NCBI RefSeq assembly: GCF_036323735.1
Contig: NC_086026.1
Span: 51,474,539 to 51,538,538 of the forward strand
Direction of reading: 5' to 3'
Length of the DNA stretch: 64,000 nt
Source of the DNA: Rattus norvegicus
Taxonomy: Eukaryota; Chordata; Mammalia; Rodentia; Muridae
Shown here: positions 33,256 through 45,685 of the stretch, one piece after another
Numbering within the stretch: the stretch's first letter is position 1
How the letters are laid out: each line of letters begins with the position of its first letter
Notes under the pieces: generated by a model
The model's database searches: none
What the model was told of the DNA's origin: nothing
What the model saw: only the letters and a program-made list of their open reading frames with translations
Translations under genes and position numbers: made by a program

Positions 33256-34536
33256 TTCCACTCAAGCATCCATTCTTCAGTTGTTAAAGTCGGTGAGTTC
33301 CACCCAAGTCAGTCCAAGTGACTGGTGCCAACGCAAGGAGGAAAGGCGAGGCAGGGCTCAGAGAGAAGCACCTGGAAAGAGGAGTCAGTCTGTTGCCCTC
33401 AGGTGTCATAGCTGTTCTGAGCTGCATGGTGGCTGGGTGCCCAGGTTTCTTTCTCAAGCAAGACAAAGCAGAGGAAGCTACCTCTCACCAGCATATGGAT
33501 GGTGACTGGACCAAGAGATGGGTGACAGGGAGAGGGCGTACCTCTTTCATGACAATGCTGTCTGACGTCTGTGGCTGTTGAGTCTCCCCATCTTTCCAGA
33601 ACTGGGGAGGGGAGGGGAAGAATGTGTTTTTTATTGCGGGGTTAAAAAAAAAACCTAACCAAACAAAAAACATTACCAAGTAAAACTGACCTAGCCGGTT
33701 GAGATGCTTCCAAGGAGAAAAATGAAGACGGTTGGCACAGCGAGCTGTTCATCTCATGTTGGCCAGGGCACAGAGAGGAAGGGACTAGATTCCCAGAGTG
33801 CACTGAAATGCAAGCCTCCAATGACTCAATTTCCTCCTTTCTCCAACCAGTGCCCCTAATTCACACTGTCAGAAGCTGGAGACCAAGTCCTGACACAAGG
33901 CTGGGGCTGGGGGATGGGACACAGGCAACTTTTATCCCAACAACAACAGTGGTGTGGCAAAGGTGCTGTGAAATTATTTTCCATAGTGACTTTTGAACTA
34001 GAAACAAGTTACAACCATTTAACTTCAAAAGAAAGTGGAGCAAAGGGAATTTTGGGAACTTCGTAATTCACCACAAAAGAGAAAAGCTGCTACATATTCG
34101 CAGTGCCTGCATTCACTGGGCAGCCAGATGGTTCTTAATGGGAAGTGATCTGAGATGTGGCATTTTCTATAGGAAAAAATGGTTAGGGGCCATTTGGAAA
34201 GAACAGAGTGAATCAAATGACCAGTTCAGTGTACCAAACTTGAAATGTCCTTCCAAATGGCTGCACTCCCCATTTAATTTGATAACATATTAGTTTGTAA
34301 TTTGTTAGGTAGGCAGGTTGGAGCTTTCTCTGAGCATATTTGAATGGGTTTCTTAAGTACTCTGGGAGGCTTGCAGGAGGAATAGGGTCATGTTTCTTAG
34401 GAAGAGCCTCCTACTCTGTCCAAGAACCCCACAATTGTTCTCTTTGATTCCTTCTACCCTCCGAGTGCCCCCACATGTATGTATGTATGCAGTCACTTGT
34501 ATGTGCACTTGTAGAGGAAAGCAGTCAATGTTGAGT

Positions 34537-34538
<2 letters not shown>
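33256..34538. other. Unassigned sequence
   Basis: No gene or recognisable repeat is seen. Confidence 0.45.

Positions 34539-34586
<48 letters not shown>
34539..34586 (+). repeat. (GA)n microsatellite
   Basis: About 46 bp of GA, adjacent to the B4 element that follows. Confidence 0.95.
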
Positions 34587-34588
<2 letters not shown>

Positions 34589-34882
34589 ATACACTTGTGT
34601 GCACATACACAGGACATCAATCAACACTCAGAACGGAATCTGTCTTGCTTTTTGAGACAGGCTCTGTCATCTTTACTTGGCACGTTACATATTCTAATTT
34701 GACTGGTCTGTCTGGATAGCAGCAAGCTCCGGGCATCTCCCTGTGTCTGCCTCTGCAGCCCTGGGATTACAGACCTGTGCCACCATGTCCAACTCTTTCA
34801 TATGGTTACTGGGAATCGAACTCAGGTCCTCATGCTCGCATGGCTAACCCTTTACCCACTGAGCCACTTGCCCAACCCCGGA
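34587..34882 (-). mobile_element. B4 SINE
   Basis: B1-like antisense ('tgtctgcctctgcagccctg') is followed by ID-like antisense ('gaatcgaactcaggtcctca', 'cctttacccactgagccact'). Confidence 0.85.
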
Positions 34883-35204
34883 GCCTCTGCCTTTCTCTGG
34901 TGACTTCTCCTCTCTACTTCTCTTTGCTGTTAGCTTCTTTTCCTCTAGGCTCTGAGTCACCTTTTACAGGAGGAATTTCCTGGACCCTACTCCACATAGC
35001 AAGTTCTCCCACAACCACCCTAGCTGCTCTGAGCTAGTCTAAGCAACCTGTAGGGAAGTCTTGCAGAACTCACACATGCCTCACTTCTCAAAACAGCTTC
35101 AGGCATCTAGCTGAGGCCTAGTCAAAGGCTTACTACATACGGGTTTGCTAAATTTGCCCTAAGATACCTCTGCTTCTGTTTCCATTTATCTCAAAGGTGT
35201 TGCT
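34883..35204. other. Unassigned sequence
   Basis: Nothing recognised. Confidence 0.45.
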
Positions 35205-35600
35205 GTAGTCAGGGTTTCTACTGTGGGACTAAACACCATGACCAAAAAGCAAGTTGTCAAAAAGGGGTTATTGGGCTTACCCTTCAACATTGTAGTCTAT
35301 CGCTAAAGGAAGCCAGGATAGAAACTCAGACAGGGCGGGAAGCTGAAGGTGGGAATGGATGCAGAGGTCCTGGAAGGACGCTGCTTACTGCCTTGCTCTA
35401 CACGGCTTGCTCAGCCTGTTTTCTTATAGAGCCCAAGACCAGCAGCCTAGGGATAGAACCACCAACAATGGGCTGGGCCCTCTCCCATCAATCTCTAATT
35501 AAGAAAATACCTTACAGCTATATCTTAAGGAGGCATTTTTCTCCCTCCTTTCAGACAACTCTAGCTGTGCCAAGATGACATAAGACCACCCATACAGGTG
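35205..35600 (+). mobile_element. Rodent medium-reiterated repeat (RMER/BGLII-like)
   Basis: 'cagggtttctactgtgggac', 'aaacaccatgaccaaaaagc', 'acaatgggctgggccctctc' and 'tctctaattaagaaaatacc' occur in order. Full length for the family. Confidence 0.87.
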
Positions 35601-37342
35601 TCTTCTTACACAGTGAACTCTAACCTAACTTGAGATGTTAGCAAGACGGTTGCCTAGCCTTGTAGCAAATAACTGAGATTTAGCCAATAACAGGCAGCCA
35701 GCTGTTCAAACTGCCTTCAAACGAGACAAATAGGAGCTGCAAGCAATTGGCCTATCTAAGTTTTGCTTAACCTCTGGCTTCAATTATAACTTGCCCTACT
35801 TTTGGTCCGTACTGCTGTCTGGTTCTAGAATTGCAAATAACACTCTATAAAACTAGATTGTTATTATGTTTTTTAATAATTTTGTCTGCGGAGGCTCAAT
35901 TACTTTGTTTTTAAGAAAAATAAAACTTCAGTATTTCCTTTCACTTATGATGCACTTAGGAAATGTACCATCGCCCAAAATGTTAATCTTCTCTCTGCCA
36001 TATTTAGTTCTAGGTAGGAGATTTGTGTGACTGATTTAACTGTGAAGATGGATGACATATGACTTTAGGCTATTCAAGACTCAAAAAAGACTGTCGTAAA
36101 TATCAACAGAAGCAAATATCATTTGATTGAGCTCCTCTCTGGCTAGAGAGCCGAACACAAAGTTCTTGGTGCCATCGAAACAAGAAATGAAGCACCTGTC
36201 ACCTTTGACCATCAGTATCTAAAAGGAGACACACAGAGTCAGGCAAAAACCCGTCATAGTTGTTTTATGACTGCAATAGGTAAACATCACGTCTCAGACT
36301 CTGGCTAACAGCTACACTGCAGACTCACCATCTGCCACACATGGCATCTGTACAAGAATGGGTGGCCTACCCATTATCTGGGTAGGTTATATTGATAGCC
36401 AGAGAAAGAACCAGAAGTACACGAGGCACTGTTCCTGTCTCTCTTGTGCAAAGGTACTCTGAACACTTGATGCAGGTAATTGGCTAAGACTCGGCTACTT
36501 GTTACAAGAATAAGTTGCCGTCTGTCTTATCCCTACATCAAGTTAAGTTATAGTCCACTGTGGCCTTAGCATTCTTACCTTACTAATGGCGAAATGACAT
36601 CAATAGGAATGGGACAACTTCTCAGATCTTCAAAGCCAGTAAGTGGCAAGAAGTGATATCCAAAGCCAGGACTGTCCGGTGCAAAACTGGCATCCTCCTC
36701 ACTGTAAAACGCCAGCATGATTTGGAGTAGCACTCCCTGAAGCTGTACCAGAAAGAGACAAGAATGGGCGGGGAAGCCTCCGAAAGTCTTCCCCTAGAGT
36801 ACATCCTCAGACAATTGCAAGAGTAACAGCCCTCTCGTGCACCAGGCACAGAGGAGCCTGGCATTCCCAAGCTATTAAATAAGTGGGGGAGGGGCAATAG
36901 AACAGGAACAAAGTGCGAGACTTACAAGGAAGCCCTCAGAAAGAGCAGTCAGCTAGATTTTCACAAGAGAATGAGAAACTGGGACGGTCACCAATCATGA
37001 TGTGGGCAGCCATCTTGGTTGTCACTGCTGTGTCCTCCAACAATAAGTATCTAACATCAGCTATCCAGTCTCTGGATCTTGGCTTGACACATCCCTTGGA
37101 GGGATGGCCAGAGTCTTTAGGCCTTAGGATAGCCAGGAAGAGCCTATGTGGTTCAGGGTACTTGTGAGGTGCCGGAAAGGATGGACATGTCTGTCGTGAT
37201 TGTGGTAATGCATCTAAAATCATCTAACTGTACATAGTAAATACGGGCGAGCTCTGCATGTCAGCAAGACCATAACTAAGCAGCTTAAAATTAGCAAACG
37301 GATAAGTACACAAATTTAATATGGATTTTATAAGAAAACAGA
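35601..37342. other. Unassigned sequence
   Basis: About 1.7 kb without a recognisable gene. The 35.6-35.95 kb part is AT-rich with TATAAAA (about 35848) and AATAAAA (about 35919) and could be an old LTR, but I cannot name it. Confidence 0.4.
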
Positions 37343-37466
37343 AAAGGGAGAGGCCATGATAGCATGCGTTGGCCGTTCCAGCTACCAGAGAGGCTGAGGT
37401 GAAGACGCACTTGAGCCTATGAGCTAGAGGCCATGATGGGCTACACAGTGATACAATTACACCCCT
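37343..37466 (+). mobile_element. Old B1-like monomer (PB1/B1F-type)
   Basis: 'gccgttccagctaccagaga', 'ggctgaggtgaagacgcact' and 'tgagctagaggccatgatgg' look closer to 7SL RNA-like monomers than to modern B1 and lack the typical B1 internal duplication. Confidence 0.55.
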
Positions 37467-37467
37467 G

Positions 37468-37472
<5 letters not shown>

Positions 37473-37541
<69 letters not shown>
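37473..37541 (+). repeat. (CT)n(GT)n compound microsatellite
   Basis: A pure CT tract changes directly to GT at about 37512. Confidence 0.95.
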
Positions 37542-37542
<1 letters not shown>

Positions 37543-37762
37543 ATGCGCGCGTGCACTGTGTATGCATGTGATGTGCATGTGTCCATGTGTATCCATGAGA
37601 TAAAAGCCAGAGGTTGACATCAGTAGGAGTTCTTGGCAATGCTGTCAAACCCAGCCCCTCCTTTTCTCTTCCTTTTCAACATGGGTGCTGGGGGTCCGAA
37701 ATTCAGTTCCTCGTGTGTGTACAGCAAGCACTTACCACGTGGGCCACCCTCTGGCCCCAGTA
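37542..37762 (-). mobile_element. B4/B3-type SINE
   Basis: 'aaaagccagaggttgacatc' and 'atgggtgctgggggtccgaa' to 'agcacttaccacgtgggcca' follow a reverse B4 element with a GT-rich tail. Confidence 0.7.
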
Positions 37763-37775
37763 CTCCTGTCTCTTC

Positions 37776-37845
37776 AGGAGTACTCAGTAGCTCAGTGGGA
37801 GAGTGTTTTTACATAGGATGGTGTGATCCAAGCCCCAGCACAATG
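37776..37845 (+). mobile_element. ID/tRNA-like SINE remnant
   Basis: 'tactcagtagctcagtggga' and 'gtgatccaagccccagcaca' preserve A-box and B-box spacing of an ID-like head. Confidence 0.55.
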
Positions 37846-38359
37846 AGAAAGACAAGAGGAAGACAAAGAGTGGGCAGTGGGGATCACCACAGAGGGCCAA
37901 GAAGCAAGGGGAGAGAGGGAGGAAGAAGTTCCTTCATTCTTAAGCACTCCTAAGTTCACCTCAACAGAAGACAATTGCCGGGTGGGAAACTCTGCAGAGG
38001 CAATGGCAGTGGAGTGGAGTGGAGAACGGGATGGGGATTTTCTGTAGACTTCAGGAGGAAACACATTTTCATTTTCTCATCTAAGAACCTGGCTTGGGCA
38101 ACATGCACGCATGCACGCACGCACGCACGCGTAAGCAGAACTCTAACCTCTGCCTTGGAGGAGGCTTCCTGGTGCTTTATGGGTCCTTTTCCAGGGGACA
38201 AGGGCTCCTCTTTGAAGCAATCGCACAGAAAAGAATCCTGCCTCCAGGGAATTTACTCTATAGGTTTCACTGGATCCTGCGCTAAAACTGGGACTGGGGA
38301 AAGGGTGTGCTTTCCTGTGACCTCCCCTCCCCCAATGCAGGCGCCACATGGATTCTGTG
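37846..38359. other. Unassigned sequence with (GCAC)n at 38104-38132
   Basis: A short tetranucleotide microsatellite. A 155-codon plus frame (37975-38442) is not supported by any family. Confidence 0.45.
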
Positions 38360-38720
38360 TGATTTATTTATCTCGCTCAATTTCTGCAATGTCGTTAGCT
38401 CTATTTGCGTCTGTCCTTATTGGACCATGCTGTGATATTTAGTATACACTTCAAGTGGATTTCGAGGAAAACCGTCGCTTATTGCCAGCGTTTAATACAA
38501 GGATCTAATTAAGTTCAGGTTATTGTGTTAATTATCATCCAGATCTATAAAGTTTATTAGGCCTTCTGATTTTCGTATCGTTCCACTGCAATTAGTGGTT
38601 ATGTATTCATTCAAGTGTTCAGATTTTTTTTAGAAAAGAATTAGGTCTGGCTATGTCGAGTGAATTGTTTCAATTCACCTCACCATTAGGTTTGATCATA
38701 AAATGTTTATTAGGATAAGA
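38360..38720. promoter_or_regulatory. Candidate conserved non-coding element
   Basis: AT-rich, repeat-free DNA that still retains many CpGs (tcgttagc, tgcgtctg, ccgtcgctt, cagcgttta, tttcgtatcgtt, atgtcgag) and homeodomain-type cores (ctaattaag, gttaattat, ccattag). CpG retention in AT-rich DNA suggests constraint. Function is inferred. Confidence 0.45.
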
Positions 38721-41700
38721 TGTGCAGTTTTCGTTTGAACTCTTACCTTCAGCACACTCACCATTGACTCCCAGGGGTGGATCCTTCACAGTGAGAGGAA
38801 TACTGTTTTATCATCCTGCCTCAGTCATGAATTCAGTTTGTCAAGACTGGTTTTAAAAGTATAACATTTGGGGGGAGTGGGTGGGTTGGAGAAAAATAGG
38901 AAGGGAGTAACTGATGTAATTATATTTGAATTTCAAAAAGTGTATAGCATTTTCAGAATATTCTAGTGCCCACACCACTTCATAATATACTATTTAAAAT
39001 AACCCACTTCAATAGGGCTTCAAGCTGTCCCTTGGCTCAAGCGGAGAAAGCTCCACCCAGAACCTGTGATGCTCACACAGAAAATGAAAGTTACCATGGG
39101 ACGGCTCTCAGACCCTTGCCAGTGTAAACACAGATGCCCACATGTCTCTCCCAGCCTTTCCTGGCATGAGAGAACCACTTCTCCTCTCTTCCACAGCCAA
39201 TGCCTTCCTCAGAGACTGTTCTCAGTCTCTAGCCGACAAGCTGTCTCAGTCTCTGAGTCGTTCTCCAAAACCTCTCCCCAGCCCGCCCTCAGAGCACAAA
39301 CATCCTCTGAGGTTCTCAAACCACATCCTGTCTGAACCTGATCCCCACTAAACCTCCACTTTGTATCTCGCACAGACATTGTGGAGCTTCTTGCTGTCTC
39401 CTCAAACCGCTGATGCCTTCTTGGCATCGTTCACTGTAGAGTCCTCTGCTTGGCCCTTAGGGACTACTGAAGATGGTGGCCCTGGCCTCGTCCCCAGCTC
39501 TACCCACTACCCGGTTTATGGATACACATTGCTCCTCTCAAATCTATGTTGCCAGCCACCATGCCATGGGTATTTCTCATATCTAGTCTGATCACCTCCC
39601 CAGATACCCCTTTCCCTGTCTTCCCATAATCCTTTCCTACAATAAAACTACCTCTTTCCAGAGCCAACCAAGTCCTTTGGAATCCAGCCTCACCTTGTTC
39701 TCCAGCCTCCATTCTTTCCGGCCTTTCAGAACTTACCATCTAGCCATGCTGAATCTCCCTGTATCTTCCGTGATCTATGCCTTCTTTAAACTCCAAACGT
39801 TGCACCGTCTCATTCCTTCTGCCTTAACCCCTCTGTGCCCATGTTCTTGCCTGCCACCTTTATTCCCTTAGCAGTACCTGTAAGAACCTTGGAGAGGACA
39901 TTCTGTGGTACATCTCTTACCATAGTCGTTACTGATTGAGTCCATCTCCCAGCTCAGCCCTTGATGCATAGCAGGTTGGCTAAATGCTTTCAGCTATAGA
40001 ATGAATGTAACTGACAGTGTCTTACCCAGGCTTAAGTGCTTGAGACCGAGGTGGGGGTGGACCCAGGCTCTCCTGTTTGCTAATTAACTGTTGTTTCCAG
40101 ACTGACCTGTTCCTTCACTGCTGTTAGGCAAATTTATGTGATCCTGGAGGACAAAGCTGCAACACACAAAGACAGCTGGGCTGAGACACTGCTGTAAGAC
40201 ACGGGATGAGCGTTTAACCAACCAAGCAAACAGATGAACAAGCAAAGCCACATATCTACCATCCGATTCGGGCAGTTCCTAGTGTTTTATTTTCTGGGAG
40301 CTCACATACATAGTCTAAAGCCTATATTATGGCTGAGAGGTGTTAGTGAAAATAGTTTCCCGTCATCATCCAAAACCGTGTTTGCTGTATTTCTAAACAT
40401 GGTGCCATTAATACTTAGACTTGTCTAACATATATGAGGCCCTGGATTCTGTTCCTAGAGCCACAAGGAAAGAATGAGCAAAGCAAGTTAATTTGTATTG
40501 GAAAAAATCAAAATTAGATGTGGAGACATTTAACCTTATAGAATTGAGGCCAGTCTTCCCGAAAACCTCCTTCTGGGTATCCCGAAGCTCTTGGAGACAT
40601 TGTCATTTTCTTAATCTTTCACTGCTGACTCTTAATCCTGCTGTTTAGAATGTTACTTGCCTGGTGGCATCCGTGTTCCCCGCCTCCGCCCCAGCTCATT
40701 GGGAAGACTCCATCTCAGAAAACAGAATGTTCCCAGCTAAGCAAAGACACCCTTTTCTCAACCATGACTACGGAGAAAGCCGTTCTGGTGTCCTACAGCC
40801 CCACCGGTACAATTTTGTCCCCAAGAATGTGCGTGCACACGCGTGTTGGATTTTATTTGGGGATTTGCCGTTCTGTGGGTTTGCCTGTTGTCGAATGAGC
40901 CAAGCACGGAACAGGGGAGCTTTAACGGCCTTTGAAAGGAGTGCAGCAGAGAGCTGATTTAGGAGTCGGGGTTTTCTAAAGACAAGAGAGAGGGAGTAGA
41001 TGACCTTTCCGGAACCCTCCAGTCTGAAGGTTTTATGATTCCATTCACGTCCTCTGTCTAGACATGAAATGTCGATGCGCTTGCTTTTATGGCTACAACC
41101 CGAGAAAAGTCTAACTGCGCCACCTACAGTCCTACCCTAGAAACTTCTCTGCTGCAGCCAGGAATAGTACCAAGTCTAGCCCCCCACCTAACCCCATCCC
41201 CGCGCCCCTGCCCCCCCCCCGCAAAAAAAAGAGGGAGAAAAACTGGAAAGAACACATTTCAGAGACTGTCCCCCAACAATCCACGTGTGTTCTTAGCTTA
41301 ACCTTTCAAAGAAACTGTGTAATAACTCGCCGTAATTATTAATTCATGTAGACAATAGAAAATTTGGCTCTTCCTTTGACAAGCAGAGACAAAGACCTGG
41401 AGAGGCAGGTTAGCAGTCTGTGGTTACCCAGGGACCACGCTCAGACCAAGTGCTCTGTCTATGAACCTGACACTGATGTGACGCCCCTTCCATCCTGTAG
41501 TGGCACCATCAAGCCGTGCTGGCATTCTCTCTCCCCTCACACACCGGTCTTGCATGCACTGTTCTACGTTCCAGGCAGCCTGAACCCATCTTGTACCTAC
41601 TGGTTTTACCTTTGTCCTTATAAATGCCTTCCTCCCACTTCTGTAACTTTCCAGCTCTAGCAGGGCTCAGGGCAGGCCAGTATCCTTCTTTTGAAACATG

Positions 41701-42605
41701 CCAAAGACCTGCCCTGGATACACTTTAATTTTCTGCCTCTCACGGAGCCTATACTCTCTTTTGGTCTCGGAAGTCAGGTTCAGCATTACATCCTCAGAGA
41801 GGGCATCCTCAGCTGTCATGGTGGAAGCGGCATCCCTGTCTTACTCCTTTTTTTAAAGGTCAGGTAAGTGTATTTTACAGATCCTTATTGATCTGGGTCT
41901 GGAACATGAAGTCCAATGCTCCGATCAGCACGCTGGGGCTCTGGTTCCCATACCAGGTTAACTACACCACACCACACTAACATTGTTGTCTCCCTGCTGA
42001 CAGCCTCAAGACTGAGTGATTAGGAAAGAAGACACGAGGAAGACAGGGACACTTCCCCACCACACCATGTGCAGTCTTCTTCCCTAGCTCTCACCTCAAA
42101 GAGAATAAGAAAGAACTTATCCTGGAACTAAATGTAAGTGACTATAGCCCAAGAACACAGATTTGTGTTGCCACAAACACCGTGGCCCAGTGTGGCAACA
42201 GGTTTATCAAGCAACAGAACAAAGAAAATTATAAATCAAGGACTTTCGGAGTGCGCTGGTGGAAACATCAGACAGGTGGGTCTTAGCCAAGTGGGGAAAG
42301 CTGCTGTAGGTTACTTGTGTAATCTTGTAGCATTTCTATCTTGAGCTAGTGCTCTGTTTCTGCATTACGTAAATAATGGATGGCAATAAGGAGGCTAAAG
42401 ATAGCCCAGGATAGTTTTGTTTGGACTGGTAAGCTTCCAGCTCTCCACGTCACAGAACCTCTAATCGGCCAGCGATCTGGTAGCATAGCTCCTTAGCATT
42501 GCTGTGGCTTCTCCCCTGGGAACTCTGGTTCACACTCTCCGAGCTCTACACCTGGGCCCACCACAGGCTCTTTCCACCCCCGCATACCTGCCCTCTAATT
42601 ACCAT
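38721..42605. other. Unassigned sequence, about 3.9 kb
   Basis: No gene is seen. The 39.85-40.0 kb part is faintly L2-like. A C11/A8 tract lies near 41211-41229. The 41290-41360 part (cgccgtaattattaattcat) looks constrained. Otherwise nothing is recognised. Confidence 0.4.
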
Positions 42606-42800
42606 TTGTCTTAGTTAGGGTTTCCATTACGGTGAACAGGCACCATGACCAAGACAACTCTTATAAGGACAATATTTAATTGGGGCTGGATGATAGGTTC
42701 AGTCCAGTGTGACCAAGTGCCACTTGCTGGGCCCAGCATATACAAACCACCACATTCCATATCCTGACCCCATAGGCTTGTTCAAACACATGAGTCTGTG
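42606..42800 (+). repeat. Left LTR-like copy (internally deleted)
   Basis: It holds the start ('gtttccattacggtgaacag', 'caactcttataaggacaata') and the end ('ttgttcaaacacatgagtct') of the repeat, but lacks the middle found in the right copy. Confidence 0.65.
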
Positions 42801-43962
42801 GGGACCATACTTAAACATAGCCCAATGCAAAAATACATTTAGTTCAACTTCAAAAGTCCCTATAGCCTATAGCAATCTCGACAATGCTGAGAGTTCAGTC
42901 TGCTCTGAGATTCACCAAATCACTCAAGTGTAATCATCTTTAAGGTCAAAAATCAAAAAGCAGATCACATTACCTGAAACATCAGAGAATATACATTACC
43001 ATTCCAAAATGTCGTCGTCGTGAGGAAATACTGGATCACACAAGACCAAAATCCAGCTGGGCAAACTCAAAATTCTGCATCTCCATGTCTGATGTCAAAG
43101 CGGTCTTCAGATCTCCAACTCCTTTCAACGTTGCTGACTACAGCAATCTTCTTTCTCCTGGGCTGGTTCCACTCGCAGCTTTCCTCAGCAGATAGCTCAT
43201 GGCTCTAGCATCTCTAACATCTTGGAGTCTCCAAAGTAACTTCGTCTTTACAGCTTCTTGTTCCAATGTCTGGGATCCACACACGATCTTCTGGACTTCT
43301 CAAAAGGGATTGGGTCACTTCTCCAGCTCTGCCCTCTATAGCACTCTAGGCTCCGGTTGACGCCAGTCGAATGCTGCTGCTATTTCTGATAGTCCTTCCA
43401 TGGCACTGGCATCTTCAACTGGCTGGGGGTTTTCACTGCTACTAGGCTTCACCAGTAGCCTCTCACAGGTTCCCTCTATGGCACCAAGCCTCAACTACTT
43501 TGCATGACCCCTTCAGTCCTGGGCTGTCAACTCCCACTGAGGCTGTACCTTCACTAATGGTCTTTCCTGGTGTCTCACAGTGCCAAGCCTCAGCTGCTTT
43601 CCACGACCCCTTCTTGCCTTCTAAACCACTACCACCTTGGTGATTCTTACACACTGCTAAGTCCAGCTGCAACATGAGGTACAGCCTTGGCTACCTCTGG
43701 AACACAGCTTCTTCATGCTCTCAGAAAACACTTCTCAGATTTTGCCTCGGTGATGATGGTCTCTTCTTAATCATCGATAATTTCTTAGTTCTAGCTCACC
43801 AGCATCAATTGTCCCAGTAGTTCCTTCTAGTTTTGACTCAAAAGCTAGAGCCACATGGCCTACACTGCTGAGTTCTGTTTCTTACTGCAGCTGGAACATG
43901 GCACCTTTGTTCTATTACACTATCACCAGCTTGATGGCTTCCAACTTCTCCACTGTCTGATC

Positions 43963-44165
43963 TTGGCTATCCTAGAACTTGCTGTAGATGGACTCCTAGA
44001 TAAACTCAGAGATCTCCATGCCTTTATCTCCTGAGTTCTGGGAGTTAAAGGTGTGTACCATCATGCTTGGACCTAAACTTTTCTCTACCTGGAACTCAGA
44101 GATCTGTTTGCCTTTCTCTCCTGGGATCAAAGGTGTACAACACCATGACTAGACCTAAGCTTTTC
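43963..44165 (-). mobile_element. B1-derived segment with partial second copy
   Basis: Antisense B1 ('atctcctgagttctgggagt', 'taaaggtgtgtaccatcatg') is followed by a second shorter antisense copy ('tttctctcctgggatcaaag'). The B1 is an integral part of the rodent internal sequence. Confidence 0.7.
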
Positions 44166-44697
44166 ATGGCCACTATTCCTCAGGATATGGGTCACAGTTG
44201 TCCTCTCCATTTCTAGAGTATAGTTCATTTCAGATTAAAAGTCCAAATGAAAACAATAACCAAGGCCCTTGCTCAACTGCAAAAACATGAACAATAAGTT
44301 TAAGCAGGGTAGGATTTTGCCCCACGGTCACCACTCTCTTAATGCCTGTCTCCATGAACATAGGATTCAGCTTCATTCTGCTTCCTGGTGCCCCTTTATT
44401 CTTTGGACCACACAGTTTGTATTTTTCTTTTCCATGCTTGCTATGCTTCATCAAAAAGCTCTTCATGAGAGTAAAGCAGAGGACAAAGTCTATGCTGGGC
44501 TTTTCTGAGACTCCATTTGGGCCAAGTCTGCACAGTGCACCCTCAGAAGCACTGTCTTCCATATTCCCGCTAGGATGGCCCATTAAGCCCCACTTGAAGC
44601 ATTCCACTGCTTTCCAAACTCCCCAAATCTGTGATCTTACATACAAAAGCATGGTCAAGCCCATCACAGCAATGCCCCATTCCTGGTACCAACTCCC

Positions 44698-45058
44698 GTC
44701 TTAGGATTTCCATTGCTGTGTACAAGCACTGTGACCAAGGCAACTCTTATAAAAGTCAACATTTAAATGGGACTGGCTTACAGTTTCAGAGGTTCAGTTC
44801 ATTATAATCAAGATGGGATCATTGGCAGCATCCAGGCAGATGTGGGGCTGGAGGAGTCAAAAGTTCTACATCTTGATCCAGAGGCAGACAGGACTGGCTC
44901 CCAGGTGGCTAGGAGGGGGGGGTCTCAGAGCCCATCCCCACAGTGACGCACTTCCTCCAACAAGGCCACACCTTTTCTAATAAGACCACACCTCCTACTA
45001 GTGCCACTCCCTGGGCCAAGCATATACAAACAACCACACTATTCAAGTATATGAATGC
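44698..45058 (+). repeat. Right LTR-like copy
   Basis: 'gtgaccaaggcaactcttat', 'cagtttcagaggttcagttc', 'cttcctccaacaaggccaca' and 'actagtgccactccctgggc' are in consensus order. Confidence 0.85.
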
Positions 45059-45284
45059 TAGACTCTCTAAAAGTAGTGGGAACTTCTCAACCCGCTAGCT
45101 ACTAACCCAGGAGCCTGGGAAACCCCTAAGCTTCCTATAGAAAAGAACTTGGAATGGAATCATAGAAGGATTGTCTGTAGCCACTCAGTGAGCTTACTCA
45201 GGAGGGAATGCTTTTCCCACCGCCACAGCACTGCAAACCAAGCTCACAGCAGGAGCACAGTCATTAGTCACAGTCATTTCATTG

Positions 45285-45685
45285 GCACAGTCATTGTGTT
45301 TAGTGACTTGTACCGTTGCTGTAACCAAGCAGCAACTGAACTGAAAGGAAGAATATTTTATTCTGACCCCAGGTCAAGGAGCTCATTCCATCATGGCTGG
45401 GGAGACTCGGTGGTAGTCAGAGAAGATGTGGATGCAGGAACGGGATGCTGGCTGGTCACGTTGTATCCACAGTCACGAAGTAGAGAGCCATGAATGCTAT
45501 GCTTGGCTCATTTTCTATTTACCCCAGATCCCAGCCCATGCAATGGTACAGCCAACTTAGGTGGGTATTTCTACCTCAGTCAACCTAATCGAGACACTCC
45601 CTCACAGGCATGCTCAGCAACTTGCCTCCTAGGTGATTCTAGAGCCCATCCGGTTGACAATAGTTATTGACCATCGTAGTTTCTC
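45285..45685 (+). mobile_element. Rodent medium-reiterated repeat, second sub-type
   Basis: 'tgtaccgttgctgtaaccaa', 'ggagctcattccatcatggc', 'tcaacctaatcgagacactc' and 'cctcctaggtgattctagag' match a related rodent repeat in order. Confidence 0.8.

Larger units (their letters stand above)
42606..45058 (+). mobile_element. Provirus-like composite: LTR-like repeat, internal region, LTR-like repeat
   Basis: A medium-reiterated repeat starts at 42606 (tgtcttagttagggtttcca) and is shortened by internal deletion. It is followed by about 1.9 kb of a known rodent internal sequence ('catctccatgtctgatgtca', 'cagcatcaattgtcccagta', 'ggatggcccattaagcccca'), and the repeat starts again at 44698 (gtcttaggatttccattgct) and runs to about 45058. 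Ends are of TG...CA type. The interior has no open gag, pol or env-like frame and includes B1-derived antisense. It looks like a non-autonomous LTR element. The family name (RMER/BGLII-like) is tentative. Confidence 0.7.

Noticed and set aside
44230..44704. Frames of 120-145 codons as a retroviral-type gene
   Set aside because: They lie in the non-coding interior of a dispersed rodent repeat and resemble no viral protein.
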